NCBI GenBank assembly: GCA_017610305.1
Contig: JAFCCJ010000006.1
Location: 1-34,220, forward strand
Source of the DNA: Candidatus Iainarchaeum sp.
GTDB lineage: Archaea; Iainarchaeota; Iainarchaeia; Iainarchaeales; JAFCCJ01
Length of the DNA: 34,220 nt
Direction of reading: 5' to 3'
This document shows, piece after piece, positions 17,037 to 26,190 of the stretch (its first letter is position 1; every line of letters begins with the position of its first letter). The notes under the pieces are model-generated. The model ran no database searches. It worked only from the letters and a program-made list of their open reading frames with translations, and was not told the origin of the DNA. Position numbers and translations under genes: made by a program.

Positions 17037-17760
17037 GGCAAAGGTTTTGGTTGGCTGCCCAATTACATCATATAAGGAACAGGTTATTGACCAGTATCTT
17101 GAAGGTTACAATGCGCTAAGCTTTAAAAACAAGGACCTGCTTTTGTTTGACAATTCCCCTGATGAAAAGATGTTCAACAGGATTAGTAAGATTAAGGGAA
17201 TCACCGTTGAGAAAAGCAGGCACACGAAAAATGTAAGGGAAATGATAACAAGGGACAGGAATGAATTGCGTAAGAGAACTCTGGAGGGAGGGTACGATTA
17301 TTTCTTTTCCCTTGAGCAGGATGTTATTCCTCCGGTTAATGCCATTGAGAAGCTTATTTCAAACAGGAAAAGAGTTTGTAATGGTTTGTATTTCAACTTC
17401 TTCAGCTCCAGGAACATGGGGGAGAATGCAATTGAACTGGTTGCAACTTTTTCCACATGGCTTGATCCTGAAATGAGGGAACTGCGCCTTACAAGGATGC
17501 TGAAATTCGAGGATGTTTTCCCAAGCAGGCTTATTGAAATATATTCCGGGGGGATAGGCGCGACCCTTATTGAGAAGGAAGTTCTGGAAAAAATAAAATT
17601 CAGGTATGATGAGAAGGTTGAATCCTTTGAGGATGTTTTCTTCTACCAGGATTGCTATGAAAAGGGAATTGAAGTATGGCTTGATTCCTCAATTGTTGCA
17701 AATCACCTGTTGAGCAAATGGCCGGATGAGGTTAAAGAAGGGTTGTGGAAAAATGTCTGA
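17029..17760 (+). CDS. Putative glycosyltransferase-like protein, paralog A (GTG start)
   Basis: VLVGCPITSYKEQVIDQYLEGYNALSFKNKDLLLFDNS and FFSLEQDVIPPVNAIEKL; similar to the ORF at 19227..19964. Confidence 0.6.
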   Translation: MAEAKVLVGCPITSYKEQVIDQYLEGYNALSFKNKDLLLFDNSPDEKMFNRISKIKGITVEKSRHTKNVREMITRDRNELRKRTLEGGYDYFFSLEQDVIPPVNAIEKLISNRKRVCNGLYFNFFSSRNMGENAIELVATFSTWLDPEMRELRLTRMLKFEDVFPSRLIEIYSGGIGATLIEKEVLEKIKFRYDEKVESFEDVFFYQDCYEKGIEVWLDSSIVANHLLSKWPDEVKEGLWKNV

Positions 17761-18463
17761 AAGGGTTTTGATCGGGGTGCCAATTAACCTTGGCACAATG
17801 TTTGGTGTTCCGAGTTTGATAAGGGCGCTGAAGGGGCAGGACTGGAAAGACAGGGATATAATTTTCATTGACCGCGCAAGGGAAGAGAGATTTATCGATG
17901 CATGTAAAAATGTAAAAGATATTGAGTGGATAAAGAGTGAGTTTCTCGGGAATGAACGGGAAGCGATAACTAGGGACCGGAATGAATTACGGAAAATTGC
18001 GCTTGAAAAAAAATTCGATTACCTTATGCTGATTGAGCAGGAAATTCTTCCCCCTGAGAATTTTTTAAGCAGGGCTGTCGGGGAAAGGAAGGATGTTTTC
18101 GGTGGAATTTTCTTTCCCTCAATTATACAGAAACCAAATGACCCTGAAAAGCCGATAATTAAAAACAGGGTTACAAATCTCTCAAGATTTGAAAAAACAA
18201 AGGGCGGTGATGTCAATGTAGGGGGCCTGACTCTGAAAGATGTTCTTCCAAGCAAGGCATTTGAGATTGATATGATGACATTAAATATTGCCCTGATTTC
18301 CAGAAAAGTACTGGAAAAGGTCGAATTCAAAACCCAGGGAAATCCACTTTCAGAAGACCTTATTTTTGCCACAGACTGTAAAAAAGAGGGGTTCTGCCTG
18401 TTTTCTGACAGCTCTATTGTTTGTGGCTTCCGCCAAGGGCTGGTTGTGACAATCCTCGATTGA
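17753..18463 (+). CDS. Putative glycosyltransferase-like protein, paralog B
   Basis: MSERVLIGVPINLG... and LMLIEQEILPPENFLSRAVGERKDVFGGIFFP; same architecture as paralogs A and C. The ATG overlaps the stop of the previous gene. Confidence 0.55.
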   Translation: MSERVLIGVPINLGTMFGVPSLIRALKGQDWKDRDIIFIDRAREERFIDACKNVKDIEWIKSEFLGNEREAITRDRNELRKIALEKKFDYLMLIEQEILPPENFLSRAVGERKDVFGGIFFPSIIQKPNDPEKPIIKNRVTNLSRFEKTKGGDVNVGGLTLKDVLPSKAFEIDMMTLNIALISRKVLEKVEFKTQGNPLSEDLIFATDCKKEGFCLFSDSSIVCGFRQGLVVTILD

Positions 18464-18556
18464 ATAGTACAAAAGCAGTAATTTTGGCATTTAAGGCCTT
18501 AATTCTGCAAAAAATGCCCTTTAAAATGTGATAAATTGCCCCTTAAGGTGGTTTTT

Positions 18557-19189
18557 TTATACGCTTATTCTGCCCATAATCTCGTTTATTTTGGCAATAA
18601 TCTCCTCAGAATCGCTATACATTGTTTGTAAAACCACAAACGAGACCCTCGATACCTCATCAAAGCTGTTTGGCTTTAGAGTAATTTTGTTATTTTCCAG
18701 AATTGCCTCCGAAATCTCAAGAGTCTCATCCGGAATCTCAATAAGAATAATCACTTTATCCAGATTTAGCATATTTTGGCATTCCTCGATTCCAATCTCC
18801 TCATTAACCATGACATCCCCCTCATTGGTCTGGCAGTAAAGAAGGTTATTCTCAGGATCGACAACCCTTCCAAGGGTAATAACATCCTTACCATTTGCAA
18901 TCAGTATGGAATTAAAGAGTACAAGTGAATTGGTCATAACTGCATTTGCCGGGCCTTGTTCATAAAATGCCGGGGAAATTATGAATTCCTTTTCATTCTT
19001 CAATAAGCTTAGGTATTCCCCTGGAATTTTGTTGTTGGACGCAAATTTGATATTCTGCTCAACTATTTCAAATTCATAAGATTTGTTCATGTCCTGGAAA
19101 ATTATATATGCGAATAAAAGAATGAGTAAAATAACTGCCGCACTTACAACAATCTGCTGGTTTTTGTTCATAAGATTCTTCAGATGCAA
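18557..19189 (-). CDS. Hypothetical membrane-anchored protein (single N-terminal TM)
   Basis: NQQIVVSAAVILLILLFAYIIFQDM is TM-like, followed by about 170 aa of presumably extracytoplasmic sequence. Confidence 0.65.
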   Translation of the reverse strand: MHLKNLMNKNQQIVVSAAVILLILLFAYIIFQDMNKSYEFEIVEQNIKFASNNKIPGEYLSLLKNEKEFIISPAFYEQGPANAVMTNSLVLFNSILIANGKDVITLGRVVDPENNLLYCQTNEGDVMVNEEIGIEECQNMLNLDKVIILIEIPDETLEISEAILENNKITLKPNSFDEVSRVSFVVLQTMYSDSEEIIAKINEIMGRISV

Positions 19190-19226
19190 AAGGATTAAAA
19201 AAGAAATTAATTTTTTAGGCTAAATC

Positions 19227-19964
19227 TTACTGGTTGGACTGAATCTTCTTTTCCGTCACCCATGGCTTGTATAGGTGCTTGCAAAGCATGCCGGTGTCAA
19301 GGCTTATTGAATATCCTTTTCCTAATGCATCTGTGCAGAACCACCAGTCATCAAATGCATTGTTTCCCTCAACAAACCTGAATTCTATTTCCCTTAAAAC
19401 CTCATTTTTTATAAGCATGCAGCCTATTCCTGTCGCCCTTAGGTTTTCTATAACCCTGCTCGGGGCAAGGTCGGCAATGCCAAGGGTGGTTGTTTTTTCA
19501 GCCAACCTATCCTCTTCACTGCGATAAAAATACGCAAGTATAACAAGGGAATTCAGTTCAGGAACCAGGTTGAAATAAGTCCCTGAAATTACTTTCTGGT
19601 TTCTTTCAAGCAATCGTTGAATAAAATCTTTGGGGGGGATAACATCCTGCTCAAGAGAGAGAAAGAAATCATAATTTTTCTTGAGGGCCAAATCCCTTAT
19701 CAGGTTCCTTCCATCAACTATTCTTTTTTTGGGCTCTGAAGAATTATGCCCCTGTTTTAGAATATTAAATTCTCCATCCATCTCACTGTTCCATTTCTCA
19801 GCAATTCCTTTCAGCTTCCTGAAATAACCGCCCTTCTTGGAATTGTCCACAAGGCATATATCAAAATTTTTGTAGCTAAGGGAATATAGCCCCTCAATGT
19901 ATTCCTCGAGGCAGTATTCTTTCCCATCATATGTCGGGCAACCAACCAGAATTTTAGGTTCCAT
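19227..19964 (-). CDS. Putative glycosyltransferase-like protein, paralog C
   Basis: ILVGCPTYDGKEYCLEEYIEGLYSLSYKNFDICLVDNS and FFLSLEQDVIPPKDFIQRLLERNQKVISGTYFNL. Confidence 0.65.
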   Translation of the reverse strand: MEPKILVGCPTYDGKEYCLEEYIEGLYSLSYKNFDICLVDNSKKGGYFRKLKGIAEKWNSEMDGEFNILKQGHNSSEPKKRIVDGRNLIRDLALKKNYDFFLSLEQDVIPPKDFIQRLLERNQKVISGTYFNLVPELNSLVILAYFYRSEEDRLAEKTTTLGIADLAPSRVIENLRATGIGCMLIKNEVLREIEFRFVEGNNAFDDWWFCTDALGKGYSISLDTGMLCKHLYKPWVTEKKIQSNQ

Positions 19965-20038
19965 AAATTATATTTGCGGGGAAACTATTTTTAAGTTAAA
20001 AAATGCCGGTTACAGCAAAGATAAGGATTTTTGGGGTT

Positions 20039-20077
20039 TTTAAAAAAAAAGAAAAAGAATAGGTCTTGCGACCTATT
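20039..20077 (-). terminator. Hairpin plus poly-U terminator of the S-layer gene
   Basis: On the minus strand: AATAGGTC-GCAA-GACCTATT, an 8-bp perfect stem with GNRA-type loop (20058-20077), followed by TCTTTTTCTTTTTTTTTA. Begins about 10 nt after the stop. Confidence 0.75.
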
Positions 20078-20086
20078 TCAGAACAT

Positions 20087-23035
20087 TTACAGGTTGTCGA
20101 TTGCGTTAATGAGGTCCTGTGCTGCTCTCTGGGTGTCGCCGGCATTATATCCTGCGATGACTATGTCCCCAGATGCATCAACCTCAGCAACGGTGTCGCC
20201 TGCGGCAGTTAATCTGTCTGCCAAACCGCTGACTCCTGCAGCTACGCTGTTGACTATAGGTCCACCGACAATGATTTTCTTGCCTGTGACGTTGTCAACA
20301 TCCAGATGTACCAGTGTTGAAACTGATGCTGGAGCTTCGTAGGTAGTTGGAGTTGCGCTACAAGATCCTGCGTCTCCGTCTCCACCACTGCAGCTTGCTG
20401 TATAATTAACAGCCTCTATCAGAATGGTGGTTCCGGCCGAAGTTATTCCTGTCTCGCCTTCAGCTACTGACAATGACTCTCCGCTTGACTCGGTCTCGTA
20501 CTCGGTTCCAAGGACATAGATTAAAGTCTCTTCCTTGTTCTCCGGAATACTCAACTTTGCACCTGCGTCGCTGTCAAGCAACCATGCCTTGGTTCCCTTA
20601 CCAGTATAACCTGACTGCAAGTAGCTTGAGGTTGTTCCTGATCTTAGGTTCCATGATAGGTTGGTTGACGTGAAGGAAACATCTTCTCCGAAATAGCTCA
20701 AATTGCTATTTGGGAATGGTCCAATGAGTCCTCCGTCATCGTTGTCTATGAAGACATTGAAGTCGCCGGTACTAACTTCGTCGTCAATCCTGAAGCCTGA
20801 CACAAAGTAGGCATTTGGATCGGTGAATAAGTCAGCCGAGTTGAAGTCACTGTCTTTTGGTATGAAGCAAGTGTAGTCAAGTACTTCATCCTCTGTGTAT
20901 GTCCCGTCATCTAGGGGCATAGCGGTTCCCCAGTACTCGATTGCCTTGCTGTTCTGGATTACACTGCCCTCATCAGAACCAATTATGTCGCCATCCAGCA
21001 TCAGGAAGAATGAACTTGCGGCATTTGTATCGTTCGGGTACATGAATGCATAATATACACTCCTGTCACCGTTTCCCACAAGATCTACGTTGTCCGCTGT
21101 GTTGTGGTCCTGCACGACGTTCTGGCTGAAGAATAGCTTACCTTCAGCCTCATCCGCTGTTTCACCTGACATGTTGTACAACAAGGTTCCTGTACTGTTG
21201 TTCTGCCTGAACTCTGCATAACCTGGAACAGTTACATAGATTGTAGTTCCTGCGGAGGTACCACCAGTAACGATATAGTTGACGTCCTCGATAACAACAA
21301 AGTTATCTGCTCCGCCTACAATGTTATAGTCGTTTCCGGCTGTCCCACCAACTAGGCCGATGTTAACATCGTTAGTTGCCGCGTAGTTGACATCAGTCCA
21401 GATATTGCCGTTGATATAGTCTCCCTCGGCAATGGTTATGTTCAGGTCTGTACTTGCGCCACTTCCGTCATCGATTTTATACCAAATTGTTTTGGTGTCG
21501 AATAGGAATGACCCTCCAGTTAGACCGTTGTTTGAGAGCTTTAGGTAGAACGGGATATTGTGTTCTGTGTCATCAGCACCCCTGAAGGAAAATCCACCTG
21601 CTTCTGCGGACGGATCAAGTCCTGTTATGTTCTTACCAAACTCAAGAGTGGTTTTCTCCTGACTACCTTCGAAACCTGCATACTCTACAGTGGCGTATCC
21701 TTTACCCAAAGTACCTTCAGCCAAAGCCTGACCGAATACGGCTGTTACGCCTTCGTTTCCGGTTAAGGACTGTCCGGCAATTGTCGGGTATAGAGGTCCG
21801 TTTCCTGTAGATGTATTGTTCCAGGTATCTCTGGAGTTTTGAACCCTTATTTTGTACAGGTTGTTTGTGTCGTTTGCTGTTAGGGTAACACTGTAGTCAT
21901 AGATTCCTGTAGTGTCTGTTGAGTCATATGGATAGCCGCTGCCATCATACAGCTCGACAGTATCAGTTCCCTTGGTTATTTCAACATAACCCTGGGCACT
22001 TGTCGCACCTACTGCAATTGTATCGATATACAAGTTGCTCTGCAATGCGTAGTCATCGTTTGAATCAACGAATGTGTCTTTCAGATTGGATGTGGATGCT
22101 ACGGTCTGTGTATCGATCTTTGTGCCGCTTGAATCATACAGCTCAAATGTTGCTGTGTAACTTGTTACGGCTGCACCTGATTGCACAATCTGTACGAGCT
22201 TGGCGGTTACGTCCTGCCCGTCGTAGAGCCCTGCACCGATCAAACCGGTGATGGTCTCTCCCTCGTTGTATGACTCCTTTGCACTGGTCTTGACCAATTT
22301 AATGTATTTTGTACCGGTCAAGGTTGCGTTGCTCAGGCTATACTGCTCACCGAACAGGATTACTTTGACTGCGTCAGTTGATCCTGAGTCTTCGTAGGTA
22401 GTATCTCCTAAGTCGATTCCTGCTGAGCCCAATACGACTTCCCAGTAGAACTTGCCGCCGTTAATGAAGGCAACAACGTCCTTTATACTTGAAGATGTAT
22501 CGAACTTTGCGTCGACCTCAACACCAATTTTCTCCTGAATTGTAGGAGTTGTATTGGCACCGGCAACTTTCTGTGTCAACGACTGATTATACAGATGCGG
22601 TAATTGCGCGTCTGTCAGTGCGTTTGTGTCATTATCTGCGTTTATTTCTATCTGGCCCGCCTTGGAGTTCAAATCAAATTTATATTGCTTTGAACCTGCA
22701 CCATAGCTAACGGTTCCACCTATAGTTAAGTCCACGCTAAGATCGCTTACTGAAGCGTCTGAGCCTCCGCCCTCTCCTGGAGTTCCGGAAACTGAGACTG
22801 TTTTAGTCATAGTAGCTTTCTCTGCAATCTTTGCAGCAATGTTTCCTGCCCAAACACCGTCGCTGACCTGTGCGTCAGATCCAACAACAATGCTTACGTT
22901 GGGGGAACCACTTGCTCCATAGATATCAGACTTTTGTAGGCTTAATGCCGCTGAAACCATTGGCGCTAAGGCTGTGCCCACTAGTGCTGCTCCAATTCCT
23001 ACAGCTGCTAGCTTTTTTATGCTCAAACCTTTCAT
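20087..23035 (-). CDS. S-layer protein (Methanococcales-type S-layer family likely)
   Basis: MKGLSIKKLAAVGIGAALVGTALAPMVSA signal, SPNVSIVVGSDAQVSDGVWAGNIAAKIAEKA, and C-terminal KIIVGGPIVNSVAAGVSGLADRLTAAGDTVAEVDASGDIVIAGYNAGDTQRAAQDLI. SD GAGGTGA is 8 nt upstream of ATG 23035; the ORF-track GTG start lies inside that SD. Confidence 0.82.
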   Translation of the reverse strand: MKGLSIKKLAAVGIGAALVGTALAPMVSAALSLQKSDIYGASGSPNVSIVVGSDAQVSDGVWAGNIAAKIAEKATMTKTVSVSGTPGEGGGSDASVSDLSVDLTIGGTVSYGAGSKQYKFDLNSKAGQIEINADNDTNALTDAQLPHLYNQSLTQKVAGANTTPTIQEKIGVEVDAKFDTSSSIKDVVAFINGGKFYWEVVLGSAGIDLGDTTYEDSGSTDAVKVILFGEQYSLSNATLTGTKYIKLVKTSAKESYNEGETITGLIGAGLYDGQDVTAKLVQIVQSGAAVTSYTATFELYDSSGTKIDTQTVASTSNLKDTFVDSNDDYALQSNLYIDTIAVGATSAQGYVEITKGTDTVELYDGSGYPYDSTDTTGIYDYSVTLTANDTNNLYKIRVQNSRDTWNNTSTGNGPLYPTIAGQSLTGNEGVTAVFGQALAEGTLGKGYATVEYAGFEGSQEKTTLEFGKNITGLDPSAEAGGFSFRGADDTEHNIPFYLKLSNNGLTGGSFLFDTKTIWYKIDDGSGASTDLNITIAEGDYINGNIWTDVNYAATNDVNIGLVGGTAGNDYNIVGGADNFVVIEDVNYIVTGGTSAGTTIYVTVPGYAEFRQNNSTGTLLYNMSGETADEAEGKLFFSQNVVQDHNTADNVDLVGNGDRSVYYAFMYPNDTNAASSFFLMLDGDIIGSDEGSVIQNSKAIEYWGTAMPLDDGTYTEDEVLDYTCFIPKDSDFNSADLFTDPNAYFVSGFRIDDEVSTGDFNVFIDNDDGGLIGPFPNSNLSYFGEDVSFTSTNLSWNLRSGTTSSYLQSGYTGKGTKAWLLDSDAGAKLSIPENKEETLIYVLGTEYETESSGESLSVAEGETGITSAGTTILIEAVNYTASCSGGDGDAGSCSATPTTYEAPASVSTLVHLDVDNVTGKKIIVGGPIVNSVAAGVSGLADRLTAAGDTVAEVDASGDIVIAGYNAGDTQRAAQDLINAIDNL

Positions 23036-23154
23036 ATTTTGTTTCACCTCACAAATTATCTTATGAAAATTTCGCCCATAAATATCTATCGGTTCAAACT
23101 CACAAAGTCCGAGACAGAGATATCTAAAGGCTTCTAATAATCTAACACACGCTC

Positions 23155-23172
23155 CTTTAAATACCTTTCGGT
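23155..23172 (-). promoter_or_regulatory. Candidate BRE/TATA promoter of the S-layer gene
   Basis: Minus strand reads CCGAAAGGTATTTAAAGG; implied 5' UTR of roughly 100 nt. Confidence 0.5.
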
Positions 23173-23192
23173 TACCGCAGATGCCATATTAT

Positions 23193-23225
23193 GCCTTAAA
23201 TCGCCAATTAGAGGCAAATTAAGGC
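23193..23225. promoter_or_regulatory. 33-nt dyad upstream of the S-layer promoter
   Basis: GCCTTAA(23193-23199) and TTAAGGC(23219-23225) with nested GCC/GGC. Confidence 0.4.
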
Positions 23226-23365
23226 TTTTGTTGAATCCAATTCCGGCAATCTGCGAACACTAATAAGGTATCTGCTAAAGCAGCGTTAGATTACATATCG
23301 TTTATAGAATTGAGACCATTCCTTTTTAATTATTAAGGCAATCGACTGATTATTAAACTCTTTCC

Positions 23366-24001
23366 TTAGCCAAATAGGCTTTTATTGAAGTTTTCAAGTT
23401 CCTCAAGGTTCATTTTGCTTGCGATGTAATTGTTGTAGTTGTGGATCATGTCTGCCATGTCAACCAAGCCATCCTGCAACTCACTCGCGGTTAATTCAAG
23501 CTTTTCCGGGGAAATTATTTCTATTGTGCTTGGGCCATAGAAGAAAAGCAGCCTTGCAAGTGCACGAAAGTCCTTTACCGACAAATTGATTTCCAGATAG
23601 GTTGCATAATCCCCGTCCCGCTTTATCACAGGCGCGAAATAAATGTCATAGAGCCTGAACTCCTTTTCCTTTTCAATCATTCCCTTTATTTCCCCCATCT
23701 TCTTTTTCAGGAGGGTGTCCTCAATTGCCTGGGCCTCGATTATTATCTTCAGGCGCAGTTTGAACTTATCCTCAGACGCGTTTTCCTTCCTCATCTTTAC
23801 AGCTGTCGCTATTTCCTCCTTTAAGGAGTATTTGGAGGGGTATCCTCCTTGAGTAATAACCTTCAATTTCAGCATTTCCTTGATTTCCTTCTGTAGCTTG
23901 TCATAGGGGATACTGAGCTGTTTATTCAGTTCATCTATGGTTTTTGGCTCATGAAGCAAAACCAAGGCTATCTTCTTCTGGTCTTCAGTATACTGAGGCA
24001 T
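23366..24001 (-). CDS. Winged-HTH-like putative transcriptional regulator
   Basis: MPQYTEDQKKIALVLLHEPKTIDELNKQLSIPYDKLQKEIKEMLKLKVITQ reads as an N-terminal HTH; remainder has no recognised domain. Confidence 0.6.
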   Translation of the reverse strand: MPQYTEDQKKIALVLLHEPKTIDELNKQLSIPYDKLQKEIKEMLKLKVITQGGYPSKYSLKEEIATAVKMRKENASEDKFKLRLKIIIEAQAIEDTLLKKKMGEIKGMIEKEKEFRLYDIYFAPVIKRDGDYATYLEINLSVKDFRALARLLFFYGPSTIEIISPEKLELTASELQDGLVDMADMIHNYNNYIASKMNLEELENFNKSLFG

Positions 24002-24138
24002 AGTAAGGTTTTGGGGAATAAAGAATATAAATGATGGGTTTGGGGCTGGAATTTTAGTAAACTATAATAACTACTATATACTACACTACTAATAATATAT
24101 ATTAATTAAAATAATTAAAAGAAATATATACGGGTGAA

Positions 24139-24456
24139 ATGATGCTTGGGATTTTGCTGCAGGCCGGGGAAATGCCGCTTGATCCGGGAATTGAATTGCC
24201 ATTTGTTGGTGACCCTTTGCTTCTGGTTGGGGGGGTAATTCTCCTTGTTATTGCGGTTTTAATCCTCATTAAACTCAAGGACCTTATTGTAAAGGTTATA
24301 ATTAATTCAGTTTTAGGGGTAATTGTCTGGGGAATTGTTGTTTTTGTCCTCAAAATTCAGCTGGATTTCTGGATAAGTTTACTGCTTTCCGCGCTTTTCG
24401 GCTTGGCGGGAATTGGGGTATTGTTGGTGCTTTTTTTCCTTGGGATTACTATATGA
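24139..24456 (+). CDS. BofA-like small integral membrane protein
   Basis: Three hydrophobic segments; VKVIINSVLGVIVW resembles the pro-sigmaK processing inhibitor BofA family. Confidence 0.55.
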   Translation: MMLGILLQAGEMPLDPGIELPFVGDPLLLVGGVILLVIAVLILIKLKDLIVKVIINSVLGVIVWGIVVFVLKIQLDFWISLLLSALFGLAGIGVLLVLFFLGITI

Positions 24457-25447
24457 AATTATTTTCCGCCCCGCATTTGGAGCAGTTTTTCCCCTTTAAA
24501 CCCACCAAATCAATGTCATAGCCTTTACGTTTCACAATTAGTTTTCCGCATTTTTTGCATTTTGTGTCTTCCTCCCCGCCTAAATTCCCTTCATAAACAT
24601 AGTGGACTCCAATTTCCTCTGCAATTTTTTTCGCTGCAGCTATTTTTGAGGCATCTGTTGGGGGAAGGTAATCCATCTTGTTCATAGGGAAAAAGCGGGT
24701 GAAATGCAGGGGCATATCGGGATTTATTGATTTAATGAATTCGGCAACTTTCCTGAAATCATCCTCGGAATCGTTGTAGCCGGGGATTATCAGATTGGTT
24801 ACCTCAACATGAACTCCCTTTTCATTGAAATATTTTATGTTTTCCTTAACCACATCAATTCTTATTTCCCCACAGACCTCGCTATAGAATTTGTCATTGC
24901 CCTTTAGGTCAATGTTGATCCCATCCAGATAGGGGATTATTGCGTCAGCCACTTCCTTTGTCATGTAACCATTGCTGACCCAAACATTGTACAGCTTTTT
25001 TTCTTTTGCAATCTTCATTGTGTCAAGGGCATATTCAACAAAAATCGTGGGTTCTGTGTAAGTGTAGGCGATTCCATCAGCATTATTTTCAAGGGAATTC
25101 TCAACAATCTGTTCAGGGGAAGTTTCATTACTGGATTCAATTACCTCCTCAGTAAACTGCTGCGAGATATGGTAGTTCTGGCAATGAAGGCAGGAGAAAT
25201 TGCAGCCATATGTACTTACCCCTGCGCAATGGGAGCCAGGGCGGAAGTGAAACAGGGGCTTTTTCTCAATAGGGTCGATTGTAAGTGTTAAGGTTTTTCC
25301 ATAAACCAAACTCATCAATTTCCCGGAAACATTTTTCCTGACCCTGCACTTTCCAACATCACCTGGTTTAATTGCACAATGGCGGTTGCACGCATTGCAC
25401 TGGACAATGTCATTTGCAAGCGGTTTCCAGAATTTAGCCTCTTTCAT
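24449..25447 (-). CDS. amrS: AmmeMemoRadiSam-type radical SAM enzyme with C-terminal zinc-ribbon-like extension
   Basis: VQCNACNRHCAIKPGDVGKCRVRKN, STYGCNFSCLHCQNYHISQ (CxxxCxxC) and a CKKCG...CSKCG tail. Start trimmed to MKEAKFWKPL. Confidence 0.82.
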   Translation of the reverse strand: MKEAKFWKPLANDIVQCNACNRHCAIKPGDVGKCRVRKNVSGKLMSLVYGKTLTLTIDPIEKKPLFHFRPGSHCAGVSTYGCNFSCLHCQNYHISQQFTEEVIESSNETSPEQIVENSLENNADGIAYTYTEPTIFVEYALDTMKIAKEKKLYNVWVSNGYMTKEVADAIIPYLDGINIDLKGNDKFYSEVCGEIRIDVVKENIKYFNEKGVHVEVTNLIIPGYNDSEDDFRKVAEFIKSINPDMPLHFTRFFPMNKMDYLPPTDASKIAAAKKIAEEIGVHYVYEGNLGGEEDTKCKKCGKLIVKRKGYDIDLVGLKGKNCSKCGAENNFI

Positions 25448-25448
25448 T

Positions 25449-26147
25449 TTATCCCTTCTGGTTTTTTCTATTATTGTCCCTATTTTCCCTTCGTAACCTA
25501 TACCATTCTTTAAAAACATCAATGACTTTTGGTTCATTTGGATATTCTGGGTCCAAATTATCAACGAGTATATTATGTGCTATGTCCTCTCTTTTTTCTA
25601 AATCCATATTCACTGCTTTTTTATCTCCAATATCTGAAAGTTTTCTGCGCACAATTGTGTCAAATTGGTCGGCTATTCTCACCAGGCCATTGAAAAACCT
25701 GTCAACATTGGCAGGAACATTTTTGGGGTATCCTTTTCCACTATCTTTGGGCCCTGCATGATGATAGTGGCCGGCATCCCGGACCAATTTTGGCGCACCG
25801 TCAAATATGTCTTTAGTTCTTCCTTTTGAAACATGCATTTTTTTCAAAATATTCAATTGCCTTGCCACCGTCCCGACATAAGGATTAAGCAAAAATGGGG
25901 ATTTGAGCTTTCCCAAATCATGGGCATCTCCAGCGAGATGTGATTCATCTAAATTATAGAAGGGCTGTTTTCGATTAGGCATTTTATTACTGAGATCACA
26001 CATCTGCCTTACGGTATTTGCAACCCTCTCCAGGTGCCAGTTTGTTTCCGGGCTTTTTCTTTTCATCAAAAGATGGGCGTCATGTAATCTTTCAGTCATT
26101 AAATGGCTCTCAGAATTATGGTGATCCCGATTTTTATGCTTAGGCAT
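25449..26147 (-). CDS. HD-domain protein
   Basis: Pattern H..R...V..., AGDAHDLGK, DAGHYHHAGPKDSGKGYP and RIADQFDTIVRRK. Adjacent to and upstream of the radical SAM gene. Confidence 0.65.
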   Translation of the reverse strand: MPKHKNRDHHNSESHLMTERLHDAHLLMKRKSPETNWHLERVANTVRQMCDLSNKMPNRKQPFYNLDESHLAGDAHDLGKLKSPFLLNPYVGTVARQLNILKKMHVSKGRTKDIFDGAPKLVRDAGHYHHAGPKDSGKGYPKNVPANVDRFFNGLVRIADQFDTIVRRKLSDIGDKKAVNMDLEKREDIAHNILVDNLDPEYPNEPKVIDVFKEWYRLRRENRDNNRKNQKG

Positions 26148-26190
26148 AATCAATTAATATTCTTTTATCAATTAAAACTTATGGGGTTTA

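Noticed and set aside
18491-18502. TTAAGGCCTTAA palindrome between convergent genes
   Set aside because: Short AT-rich palindrome in a convergent spacer; probably part of termination or chance, not enough to call.
20031-22251. Plus-strand ORFs (66-110 aa) within the S-layer gene
   Set aside because: Antisense to a well-supported long CDS; no SD or domain evidence.
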